Source of the DNA: an uncultured Bacteroidales bacterium
GTDB lineage: Bacteria; Bacteroidota; Bacteroidia; Bacteroidales; Bacteroidaceae
Direction: 5' to 3'
DNA: 64,000 bases
Assembly (NCBI GenBank): GCA_902788865.1
Contig: CADALZ010000003.1
Location: 35,458-99,457 of the forward strand
Shown here: positions 44,414-51,061 of the stretch, piece after piece
How positions within the stretch are numbered: position 1 is the stretch's first letter
Layout: each line of letters begins with the position of its first letter
The notes under the pieces: model-generated
What the model was told of the DNA's origin: nothing
Seen by the model: the letters and a program-made list of their open reading frames with translations, nothing else
Database searches by the model: none
Program-made: the position numbers and the translations under genes

Positions 44414-44510
44414 GAGTTCGATTGGATAGGTGCGAAATGCAGTGCAACGATAAAAATCTTCTTTTCTGTAGTTGTGCCGTTATCTGTCTGATTTGCTGCG
44501 TGTTAGAAAA

Positions 44511-44546
44511 TAAAAAAAACGGACTTTCCATGATGTGGAAAATCCG
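44511..44546 (-). terminator. Terminator of the three-gene unknown operon
   Basis: On the minus strand CGGATTTTCCA and TGGAAAGTCCG form a stem with one mismatch around CATCA, followed by eight Ts (44519-44512). Confidence 0.82.
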
Positions 44547-44586
44547 CCTCTAAGTGCCAGAAATGTTTTCGATTGAAAAAAGCCGT

Positions 44587-45210
44587 TTACCGCGTGTTTT
44601 TCGATTGGCTCTCTACATACTCCTTTATCCAGCCCGTGTAGTGCTCCTTGCGGCAGTCGCCCATATACTTGGCCAGCGTCTTCACCTCAGCGGTGTTTTC
44701 CTCGCCCGTACCATAATATATACGTGCCACGTGCAGGGCGCTCTTCCTGAGCACCCCAGCTGCTATCAGGGCGCCCATCACACGCCCCTTGACCTGCAGG
44801 CGCTGGTCGGCCTTCTGCCAGGTGCGCGCCAGTTCGTCTCTGTATTCAGAGGCCAGCAGGTCTGTGACGAGCTGTCCGCGCCAAGCCTGCGTGAAGCGCT
44901 CCCTGTCTGTAGATGCCTGGTCGAACCACTCCTTGGCAAGCGTCACCTGCAGAATCTTCATCGGTGCGAAGTAGTTCAGCCCTGGCAAGTCTTCGCGTGG
45001 CAGGTTCTTCGCTGTGCAGGGTGCCCCCTGTAGGCGTGGCTTGTCATAGCGCTCCATAGCCTTCAGGAAGCCCTGAATGCGCTGGTCGTTGGCCTCCACG
45101 TATTCATGGATGCGCTGCTCCAGGGCGGCTTTTCCCGTGTGCCACCCACAGATGCGGAAGACATCCTCGATGCCCTCCAGGCTGATGTCTGTCAAGCTGC
45201 TCTCTGCCAC
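44587..45210 (-). CDS. Unrecognised protein C of the primase locus
   Basis: 207 residues, soluble, mostly helical and charged (HEYVEANDQRIQGFLKAMER, ARTWQKADQRLQVKGRVMGA). No signal peptide, membrane helix or catalytic motif is apparent. It begins 4 bases after the stop of the upstream gene and is the last gene of its operon, before a terminator. Unknown function. Confidence 0.8.
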   Translation of the reverse strand: MAESSLTDISLEGIEDVFRICGWHTGKAALEQRIHEYVEANDQRIQGFLKAMERYDKPRLQGAPCTAKNLPREDLPGLNYFAPMKILQVTLAKEWFDQASTDRERFTQAWRGQLVTDLLASEYRDELARTWQKADQRLQVKGRVMGALIAAGVLRKSALHVARIYYGTGEENTAEVKTLAKYMGDCRKEHYTGWIKEYVESQSKNTR

Positions 45211-45214
45211 GGCC

Positions 45215-45841
45215 TCAGAGTGTTTCTACAAATCCCTTGGCCAGCGATGAGTCTGGCGTGTATTGTATCTTCACCGTGTGGTCGTAGAAAGCTTCCCACC
45301 ACTCACGCTCTTCTGTCAGAGCCTGCGCCAGCTCCTGGAGTGTGGGCTTTATGTGGTGGAAGTCCATGATTTCCCACTCCATCTGCTGGGCAAAGTAGCC
45401 ATCGCTGCACGGCCCTATCTCCACGCCCTGCTCTATGACATCGGTTTTCGACTTGAAGCCTATGCCATACTGGCGCAGCTTCTGCTTCAGGGGCAAGGCT
45501 CCCTCTGCGGCGTTTGAGAAGATGTATTCGCCCCGTTCCTCGGCTTGCTTTTCCTTGTCTCGTGCCATCTGCCAGCACAGCAGGAAGAAGGTGCGCACAT
45601 CTACGCGCTTGTCGGCAGTGTTGCAGAGCACCTCGCAGTCGGTCAGCTCGGCACGGTCCCACACCACGCCTGCAGGGGCGTTCAGGTACTTCACTATGGG
45701 GTGGCTGTGTGTCTCCAGTGTGTATTTCCCGTCTATGATGCGGCTCTCGCCCACGATGTAGGTGCCCACGTGCATGCCCACCTCCCCATTGCAGTAGATG
45801 TAGTCATAAGGCTCTCTTAAGTTTAGAATCTGTGCATCCAT
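45215..45841 (-). CDS. Unrecognised protein B of the primase locus
   Basis: 208 residues, soluble. It begins MDAQILNLREPYDYIYCNGE and has a cysteine pair region (LTDCEVLCNTADKRVDVRTF) and an acidic C-terminus. Some spacing recalls phage-like DNA-processing accessory proteins, but I cannot place it. Its stop codon lies 4 bases before the next gene and its start is 13 bases after the previous stop, so the three genes are translated from one message. Confidence 0.8.
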   Translation of the reverse strand: MDAQILNLREPYDYIYCNGEVGMHVGTYIVGESRIIDGKYTLETHSHPIVKYLNAPAGVVWDRAELTDCEVLCNTADKRVDVRTFFLLCWQMARDKEKQAEERGEYIFSNAAEGALPLKQKLRQYGIGFKSKTDVIEQGVEIGPCSDGYFAQQMEWEIMDFHHIKPTLQELAQALTEEREWWEAFYDHTVKIQYTPDSSLAKGFVETL

Positions 45842-45854
45842 ATTTCTTCTTCTA

Positions 45855-46949
45855 TTATTTAGATCTATATTTCTCTGCTATCTTATCGGCCTCTTCCTCG
45901 CTGAGTTGCCAGACGGTGGTGAGTGCCAGCTGTGCGAACGTATGCTTGTCGAACTTCCGTATGCCGTCTTTATGTGCTATCTCAGCAGCCAGTGCCACAT
46001 ACTCATCGAAGTAGGGGAAGCCTTCACCAGCTTCTTTCTTTCGCTTCATGAAGTAGTACACGGGGTCTTCTACGTTTTCTGTATGCTGCTTCCAGAATGT
46101 CATGTCTGTGGGCGGTGCCAGCTTCATGGCTGCAAAGACAGTGGTGATGGTCAGGCGCAGGTTTAATGACTCTCTCACGTCGCTGGTGTCGTAGCCCCGC
46201 TTCTCCATACGCTTGAGTTCTTTCTCCACGGCCTCCAGCGGGTTGTCTTCCAATGCCAGGCGGGTAGATGTCATGACACCAGGCTCGAAGGTGTTCTTGT
46301 CGCCCCATTTCCGCACTTTGGCCGTGGCCTTCAGCTCTGAGTTTGACAGCTGCTTGTCTGTGAGGAATGTCCTTATCTCAAACACGTCTTCACGGCCTTT
46401 CTTCCTTATGCCGCGCCCCACCGATCCGGGCAGCCGCACATCTACGTGTATCACGCCCTGCTCGTCGGGCTCGGATTGCTGTATGCTCATCTGCGGCACG
46501 TATTCCAGAAAGCGCTTCACCATCTCTTTGCCGTTAGGCGTTATGCCCAGTCTTTCTGTCATGCGACTGAAGAAGTGAGGGGTGAATATGATGCAGGAGG
46601 TGGGCTTCTTGTTCTTGGGGTCTTGGGAGTGCCCCAGGCAGAATACTCCTATAGACGCTGCCGTCTCATAGTAGCAGATGGCGTGCGGCATGCAGAAGGA
46701 GCCATAGCTCTCAGGGTAGTATTTGGCATGCTCAAAGCAAATCCACCTGTTGCCGTTTGCAGAAGTATAGTCCACAGTCTCTGAGCTTTGCGGCTGGCGC
46801 GTGGCTTCGCATTTCATCAGCAGGCGGTCGCGCATGTCCTCATAGCCCTTCTCGCCTCCGAAGTGCTTCTTCAGCCAGTAGAGGGCTTTCTCATAGTCGT
46901 AGCGCAGCTCCCTGAGCAGTTGGTCAGACGGTGTACTAAGATTTACCAT
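45855..46949 (-). CDS. Unrecognised protein A of the primase locus
   Basis: 365 residues from the ATG at 46949. A longer in-frame start at 46985 falls on the promoter's -7 box and is rejected. The N-terminus is helical (LLRELRYDYEKALYWLKKHF). The centre has TSCIIFTPHFFSRMTERLGITPNG, followed by a basic stretch (SVGRGIRKKGREDVFEIRTF) and helical repeats. No known domain is recognised. It is the first gene of the leftward operon and starts next to the palindrome/repeat region. Confidence 0.8.
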   Translation of the reverse strand: MVNLSTPSDQLLRELRYDYEKALYWLKKHFGGEKGYEDMRDRLLMKCEATRQPQSSETVDYTSANGNRWICFEHAKYYPESYGSFCMPHAICYYETAASIGVFCLGHSQDPKNKKPTSCIIFTPHFFSRMTERLGITPNGKEMVKRFLEYVPQMSIQQSEPDEQGVIHVDVRLPGSVGRGIRKKGREDVFEIRTFLTDKQLSNSELKATAKVRKWGDKNTFEPGVMTSTRLALEDNPLEAVEKELKRMEKRGYDTSDVRESLNLRLTITTVFAAMKLAPPTDMTFWKQHTENVEDPVYYFMKRKKEAGEGFPYFDEYVALAAEIAHKDGIRKFDKHTFAQLALTTVWQLSEEEADKIAEKYRSK

Positions 46950-46974
46950 AGCTTGAATACTCTTATTGAAAGTG

Positions 46975-46982
46975 CAAAAATA
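46975..46982 (-). promoter_or_regulatory. -7 box of the unknown three-gene operon
   Basis: TATTTTTG on the minus strand, 26 bases before the ATG at 46949. The -33 region is weak. Confidence 0.55.
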
Positions 46983-47017
46983 CACATTTCCAGCTTAATG
47001 TCCACTATCTGCACTCC

Positions 47018-47053
47018 GAATTATTCAATTATTCAAATATTCAAGTATGACAT
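47018..47053 (-). repeat. Inverted copy of the 37-bp repeat (8-bp periodic)
   Basis: Read on the plus strand this is four successive words of 8 bases, TTATTCAA TTATTCAA ATATTCAA GTATGACA. It matches the reverse complement of 47169-47205 at about 31 of 36 positions. Confidence 0.75.
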
Positions 47054-47096
47054 TTGGGTTTCAGCCGTATAGGAGCAGAGACAGAATATGATAAAG

Positions 47097-47134
47097 TTAT
47101 TATATATATAATATATATATTATATATATAATAA
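47097..47134. repeat. Perfect 38-bp AT palindrome
   Basis: Every base of 47097-47134 is A or T, and the sequence equals its own reverse complement. It could extrude as a cruciform or melt easily. It lies between two inverted iteron-like repeats. Confidence 0.92.
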
Positions 47135-47168
47135 AATTTTCTCCTTCAGTCATTGGGCAGAAAGCAGA

Positions 47169-47205
47169 TGTCATAATTGAATACATGAATATATGAATAA
47201 TTCAG
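47169..47205 (+). repeat. Right copy of the 37-bp imperfect direct repeat
   Basis: Same orientation as 41561-41597 (33 of 37 identical) and inverted relative to 47018-47053. The distance between direct copies is about 5.6 kb and encloses both leftward operons. Confidence 0.75.
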
Positions 47206-47366
47206 CCCCTCACACGTGCCTCGCTACTACCCAAGCGTCAGTTTGATTTTCCCCCTCCCACGGTGTGCTACTATCCAGCCGCCCGCCTCCTCTTACCCGG
47301 ACTCACTCTGGTCAGGGGGGAAAGCGTTAAAAGGTTGCTTTTTTCAGAAAAAAAGTTGGCGAAATA
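47206..47366. other. Non-coding stretch before the HU-like operon
   Basis: A GC-rich part (47206-47330, with CCTCCCACGGTGTGCTACTA and CCGCCCGCCTCC) gives way to AT-rich promoter DNA. No ORF, hairpin with T-tract or RNA motif was recognised. Confidence 0.5.
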
Positions 47367-47398
47367 TTTGCAAGTAAAGAAAATATTTTGTAACTTTG
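47367..47398 (+). promoter_or_regulatory. Promoter of the HU-like operon
   Basis: TTTG (47367-47370), 20 bases, TAACTTTG (47391-47398), which gives a start site near 47405 and a leader of about 120 bases. Confidence 0.78.
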
Positions 47399-47413
47399 CA
47401 ACAAAGTTGCAAA
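47395..47413. promoter_or_regulatory. Perfect operator-like palindrome on the promoter
   Basis: TTTGCAACAAAGTTGCAAA is a perfect 8-3-8 inverted repeat that covers the end of the -7 box and the expected start site, a typical place for a repressor. Confidence 0.6.
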
Positions 47414-47420
47414 ACAGCTG

Positions 47421-47522
47421 ATGAAAGTCGCGAATTTCATCAAAAGTGCGGCAGCTTCTATCGTCTTAAGGAATACGCTCGAAGGAAGAGGATCCATCTT
47501 CAAAAACAATCTAAAAATTTAA
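47421..47522 (+). CDS. Possible 33-residue leader peptide
   Basis: An ATG just inside the transcript opens 33 codons (MKVANFIKSAAASIVLRNTL, then EGRGSIFKNNLKI) that end five bases before the HU-like start. The peptide is basic (about +5) and partly amphipathic. It could be a real small protein or a leader whose translation affects the HU-like gene. No family recognised. Confidence 0.4.
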   Translation: MKVANFIKSAAASIVLRNTLEGRGSIFKNNLKI

Positions 47523-47527
47523 AGAGT

Positions 47528-48196
47528 ATGAAAACAGAAAAGATTGCAATGGGGATCAACCTTCGTCGGAACAAGATCCCAACAAACAGTGGTTATGGCA
47601 AATACTACCCCGAGGTAGATCGCCAGAAGACGCTTTCGCTGCGCGGCTTCGCACAGCACATGGTTGACCATGGGTCTATGTACACCCGTGGCATAGTAGA
47701 GGGTGTGCTCACCCAGATTTGCGACTGCCTGCCAGAACTTGTGGCACAGGGCGTGCCTGTGCAGCTGGGCTCGCTGGGCACATTCTTCCCCACAGCAGAG
47801 GCTGTGAAGGGCACGGGCGTGAGGAGCATTGCCGAGATGGACGGGCTGAACCCCAATGCCATCGTGAAGGCTATTCATATCCGCTTCAAACCTGATGCCA
47901 CCAAGCTCGACAACCTCTGCGGCCCTGCCTTCAAGGATGCCTGCACGCTGGAGCTGCGCAACATTGTGGATACCAAGGAGGTGAGTATCGATGGCAAGAC
48001 GCGCACCGTGAAGATGCTCACACCCATCGCTACCGCAGTGGCCGAGTATAGGGCTTCACAGCAGAATTCTGGCACAGGCGGTGAAAGCACTGGCACCGAT
48101 TCTGGCTCTGGCACTGGCGGCAGCACTGAAGGCAACGCAGGTGGCTCTGGCACCACAGGTGGGTCGGAGGATAATCCAGGCAGCGGACTTGGATAA
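47528..48196 (+). CDS. HU-like DNA-binding protein with Gly/Ser-rich tail
   Basis: About 222 residues from the ATG at 47528; upstream codons in this frame belong to the leader. The N-terminal 125 residues match the Bacteroidales HU-like (HU-CCDC81-type) domain: YYPEVDRQKTLSLRGFAQHM, GVLTQICDCLPELVAQGVPV, QLGSLGTFFPTAEAVKGTG. The last 45 residues are a Gly/Ser/Thr-rich disordered tail (SGTGGESTGTDSGSGTGGST). Proteins of this group are usually found near smalltalk peptides and, often, a muramoyl-alanine amidase; no amidase is seen here. It probably binds DNA, perhaps the nearby repeats or its own promoter. Confidence 0.87.
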   Translation: MKTEKIAMGINLRRNKIPTNSGYGKYYPEVDRQKTLSLRGFAQHMVDHGSMYTRGIVEGVLTQICDCLPELVAQGVPVQLGSLGTFFPTAEAVKGTGVRSIAEMDGLNPNAIVKAIHIRFKPDATKLDNLCGPAFKDACTLELRNIVDTKEVSIDGKTRTVKMLTPIATAVAEYRASQQNSGTGGESTGTDSGSGTGGSTEGNAGGSGTTGGSEDNPGSGLG

Positions 48197-48241
48197 ATGA
48201 AGAATGAAGGATGAAGAATGAAGAGTGAGAAATTACCATCC
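48196..48241. repeat. 'aatgaagaatgaa' intergenic repeat
   Basis: The HU-like stop codon is followed directly by words of the form ATGAAGAATGAAGGATGAAG, the same family as the in-frame repeat at 43321-43378. Confidence 0.65.
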
Positions 48242-48357
48242 GGGATGGTGTTCCCTCACTCCCTGCGGGTGGTGTCCCCTCACTCCCTGCGGGATGGCGT
48301 CCCCTCACTCCCTGCGGGTGGCGTTTCCTCACTCCCTGCGGGTGGCGTTCCCTCACC
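48242..48357. repeat. Tandem repeat, 24-25 bp, four full copies and one partial
   Basis: Units read GGGTGGCGTCCCCTCACTCC-like plus CTGC, at 48242, 48267, 48291, 48316 and 48340 (partial). They alternate GGGATGG and GGGTGG. They lie between the HU-like and smalltalk genes. Confidence 0.85.
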
Positions 48358-48358
48358 T

Positions 48359-48432
48359 GACCTCTCCCAGAGGGAGAGGGAAGCGTTTGGGAACCCCTCC
48401 CCCTTGGGGGAGGTGGGGAGAGGGCAAACGCT
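48359..48432. repeat. Three nested hairpins (dispersed GC-rich element)
   Basis: CCTCTCCC-AGA-GGGAGAGG, then CCTCCCCC-TT-GGGGGAGG, the latter closed by an outer GCGTTTG...CAAACGC pair. No T-tract follows, so this looks like a REP-type element, not a terminator. Confidence 0.75.
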
Positions 48433-48600
48433 GCGCAGCCTAATTTCTCAATTATCGTGCAAGCCGAACGCAGAACAAAGCTTGCTTTAGCTCTGCAGAG
48501 GCGCAGCCGATAATCAACGAAGTTAATCCTCAATTTTCAATCCTCAATTCTCAATAAATATTTAAAATCCGTGAAATCCGTTGTTAAAAAAATCAGACTT
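48433..48600. other. Remaining spacer before the smalltalk gene
   Basis: Contains a GCAGAACAAAGCTTGCTTTA-type weak hairpin (48470-48505) and the dispersed 'cctcaattctcaat' repeat at 48525-48556. No TAnnTTTG box and no ORF, so smalltalk is probably read from the HU-like promoter. Confidence 0.5.
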
Positions 48601-48705
48601 ATGAAGAAGAAAGAAATCATCAAGTATGGCATACAGCTGCTGATAGCCATACTCACGGCGATAGGTACATCGCTGGGCGTGACATCTTGCATGTCGTTGC
48701 TCTGA
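48601..48705 (+). CDS. Smalltalk-family small membrane peptide
   Basis: 34 residues beginning MKKKEIIKYGIQLLIAILTA and ending GTSLGVTSCMSLL. A lysine-rich start followed by one hydrophobic helix is the pattern of the 'smalltalk' peptides that accompany HU-like DNA-binding proteins in Bacteroidales. Function unknown. The gene is closed by a good terminator 33 bases downstream. Confidence 0.78.
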   Translation: MKKKEIIKYGIQLLIAILTAIGTSLGVTSCMSLL

Positions 48706-48737
48706 AAGGCACTTAGTGGAAACCTAAAGGGAAAAGT

Positions 48738-48774
48738 AATCCCGATGCAAACTACAGCATCGGGATTCTTTTTG
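48738..48774 (+). terminator. Terminator of the HU-like/smalltalk operon
   Basis: AATCCCGATGC (48738-48748) and GCATCGGGATT (48757-48767) form a perfect 11-bp stem followed by CTTTTT. Confidence 0.9.
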
Positions 48775-48825
48775 AAGTGCTAAAATTGCACTTCAAACTT
48801 AGAATGCTTTTTCAATTATTCTTTT

Positions 48826-48833
48826 TATTTTTG
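48826..48833 (+). promoter_or_regulatory. -7 box of the DUF2284 gene
   Basis: TATTTTTG fits TAnnTTTG and sets the translation start after it, at 48855. Confidence 0.6.
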
Positions 48834-48854
48834 CGTTTAGGAATAGTGGATGAT

Positions 48855-49406
48855 ATGAATATGAACTACACCATCGAGAGATACGAGGCTGAGATTGATG
48901 CCAAAGCCTACGTAGAGGGATTCCGCAGGGCGGAGTATTTCATACAGTTCTGTCGGCAATGCAGGAACTATGGGCATAGGTATGGGTGCCCGCCCTTTGA
49001 AGATGCTCCCCTGACTTTGATAGAGGGGTATGACAAGGTGCGACTTCTGGGGGTGAAGATCACGCCTGAGGATAAGACACTTCCGCTGGAGGCGGCGGGC
49101 GACTTGATGGCACCTGTGATCGGCGAGCTGAACGAGGAGCTGCTGGCGCTAGAGCAGACGCTGGGGGGCCATGCTTTCGGATTTGTGGGGACTTGCCCTT
49201 ATTGTGGTGGGGCTCCCTGTGCCAGAATAGAAGGCAAGCCTTGCAGGCACCCTGAGAAGGTGCGCCCATCACTGGAGGCCATCGGATTCGACATCAGTCT
49301 GACGGCAAAGGAATTGCTGGGGCTCGACATCAAATGGAGCCACGACGGACGGATACCAGAGTATCTGACCTTGGTCTGCGGCATCTTCTATAAAGGGCGG
49401 AGATAG
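48855..49406 (+). CDS. DUF2284 predicted metal-binding protein
   Basis: About 183 residues. The start at 48855 (MNMNYTIERYEAEI) is chosen because the in-frame upstream codons precede the promoter; 48861 is also possible. Cysteine motifs are QFCRQCRNYGHRYGCPPF near the N-terminus and CPYCGGAPCARIEGKPCRHP in the centre, followed by VRPSLEAIGFDI. This is the DUF2284 pattern, thought to bind a metal or Fe-S cluster. Role unknown; family members are sometimes near corrinoid or methyltransferase genes. Confidence 0.88.
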   Translation: MNMNYTIERYEAEIDAKAYVEGFRRAEYFIQFCRQCRNYGHRYGCPPFEDAPLTLIEGYDKVRLLGVKITPEDKTLPLEAAGDLMAPVIGELNEELLALEQTLGGHAFGFVGTCPYCGGAPCARIEGKPCRHPEKVRPSLEAIGFDISLTAKELLGLDIKWSHDGRIPEYLTLVCGIFYKGRR

Positions 49407-49483
49407 CCCTTGAAACCTGAAGAGGTGGAACCAGTCAAATCTCTGTCAAGCATGACGCGCTGCCTCTGAACCTCACAGATTCT

Positions 49484-50758
49484 CTATTTTGTCAGCCCGT
49501 AACCCTCTTGCTGAGGGTTGATTAAGGCTTCTTCGATGCCTGAGAGCCAAGAAATCACGGCATCTGTGAGGGTGCCACTGAGGCGATTCTCCGTTAAAAA
49601 GAGGCGGTTGATGGTGTACATTTCTGTCAATCCTTCAGGGATATTGCCTGTGAGATTATTGCCCATGAGGTTTAGCCCCTCTAAAGGTAGCTTTCCTAAC
49701 TCTCCTGGAATATCTCCGTCAAGTTGGTTGTAGCATAGCCACAGGGTTTCCAGTTTGGAAGCTTTGCCCAGACTTGCTGGAATGCTTCCAGAGATGCCAT
49801 TAAACGAAATCTGTAGCCTTCGTAGGTTAGGAAGATTCCCAAGGCTTTCGGGAAGTTGGCCCACCAGTCCTTCATTGCTGATTAAACTTAACTCTCGGAG
49901 GGTCTTGAGTTGTCCTATTGTTTCAGGAATCTCTCCTTTGAGATGGTTGTCATTCATTTCGAGAGCAATGAGCTCACCATTTTCAAGTCTTAACCCTGCC
50001 CAATCGTTCAGCGGCGCATCCGTACCCCAGTTTTGGTTGAACTTCCATTGCTCTCCGCTTAGGGCCTCATAGAATTCCATTAGCGTAGGACGCAGATCGT
50101 CACCATGGTTCTGGCTCACGTTGAAGCTGTAGCTTCTGCCGTCACGACTCAGCGTCACAGTGCCTGTGCGTGGTTGGTCAGTCTCGTTGGGACTGATCTC
50201 GAAATTCAGGCCTGTAGAAGTTTCATGGAAGAACCCCCACTTACTACGGGTGTTCAGTGGGGTTATCCACTGCTCTGCCCCTTCGGATAGAGTAATCTGG
50301 AACTCTTGCTCCGGATATGCATATATTGTCAGGCGGACAGGCGATGCCGTGAGCGCATAGTCATGTAGTGGTGGCAATTCAGGTACAGGAGCCTGAGCGA
50401 ATTTCAGACATGCTTTATTTGCCGCCTTGCCTATCTGAACCTCCCCAAATCTGGAATCTTCTGCTTCATACATAGGTATGGTGATGGTCAGCTGATGAGT
50501 GCCAGCCTCACCCGAGGTGGGCTGGATTTGAAGCCAGTCTTGGTAGGTATCAGCGCTCCATGGGCCGTCTGCCGTAAATGTCACAGTGACTTTCCCTCCC
50601 TCTTGTGAGTAGTAATAGGTATCTTCTTCTGCATCGAGGAGTGTAATCTTGGTGTGAGCTTCCACGTTGTCATCTTCTGGAAGCATAGGCGCAGCATCAT
50701 CTCCACAAGCGCATATCAGTGCGCTCAGGATCCATAGTAAGAATAGCTTCTGTTTCAT
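49484..50758 (-). CDS. BACON- and LRR-containing surface lipoprotein
   Basis: 424 residues with a lipoprotein signal (ILSALICACGDDAA). Residues about 35-120 and 130-215 look like two BACON domains (YYSQEGGKVTVTFTADGPWS, then RTGTVTLSRDGRSYSFNVSQ). Residues about 220-410 are plant-type leucine-rich repeats (HLKGEIPETIGQLKTLRELS, LVGQLPESLGNLPNLRRLQI, ISGSIPASLGKASKLETLWL). The LRR surface probably binds a protein or glycan outside the cell. Single gene on the minus strand. Confidence 0.87.
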   Translation of the reverse strand: MKQKLFLLWILSALICACGDDAAPMLPEDDNVEAHTKITLLDAEEDTYYYSQEGGKVTVTFTADGPWSADTYQDWLQIQPTSGEAGTHQLTITIPMYEAEDSRFGEVQIGKAANKACLKFAQAPVPELPPLHDYALTASPVRLTIYAYPEQEFQITLSEGAEQWITPLNTRSKWGFFHETSTGLNFEISPNETDQPRTGTVTLSRDGRSYSFNVSQNHGDDLRPTLMEFYEALSGEQWKFNQNWGTDAPLNDWAGLRLENGELIALEMNDNHLKGEIPETIGQLKTLRELSLISNEGLVGQLPESLGNLPNLRRLQISFNGISGSIPASLGKASKLETLWLCYNQLDGDIPGELGKLPLEGLNLMGNNLTGNIPEGLTEMYTINRLFLTENRLSGTLTDAVISWLSGIEEALINPQQEGYGLTK

Positions 50759-50789
50759 AAGTCGCTTATTGAGGTGAATAATTCTGTTA

Positions 50790-50884
50790 TCTGGGATGGC
50801 GTACCTACGGCACGCAATCTATGGCCGCAATACATCCAGCCATTACATGGCTGGCTACCTTATAAAGCCCCTCTGGGGCTTTGA
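50790..50884. repeat. REP-like hairpin element
   Basis: Three hairpins in 95 bases: GCGTACCTACGGCACGC (imperfect), CCAGCCA-TTACA-TGGCTGG, and AAAGCCCC-TCT-GGGGCTTT. No ORF of its own; it resembles dispersed GC-hairpin elements of Bacteroidetes. Confidence 0.65.
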
Positions 50885-50952
50885 ATCATTGATGTTAGTT
50901 TCAATTACGAAACTTGAATCCTATAGTATAAATGCCAAAAAACAGAAACCTT

Positions 50953-51055
50953 GCATATTTTTGCATTTTTTAATTTTTTAATTTTTTAATCTTACGGCAA
51001 AGCCGTGCAAGCCTTGCATTTTTGCATATTTGCATTTTTTAATTTTTTAATCTTG
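50953..51055. repeat. Duplicated 'ttgcatttttt aattttttaa' block
   Basis: The run TTTGCATTTTTTAATTTTTT occurs twice (about 50960-50992 and 51026-51052), separated by an ACGGCAAAGCCGT palindrome (50993-51005). Confidence 0.6.
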
Positions 51056-51061
51056 CTGAGT

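Noticed and set aside
46950-46985. Longer start for the 365-residue protein
   Set aside because: The upstream ATG lies on the TATTTTTG promoter element.
48242-48357. CRISPR array
   Set aside because: Units are contiguous tandem repeats without unique spacers.
48359-48432. Terminator of the HU-like gene
   Set aside because: The GC-rich hairpins are not followed by a T-tract; the clear terminator is after the smalltalk gene.
41594-48705. Intact prophage or conjugative element
   Set aside because: No integrase, terminase, capsid, relaxase or conjugation genes are present.
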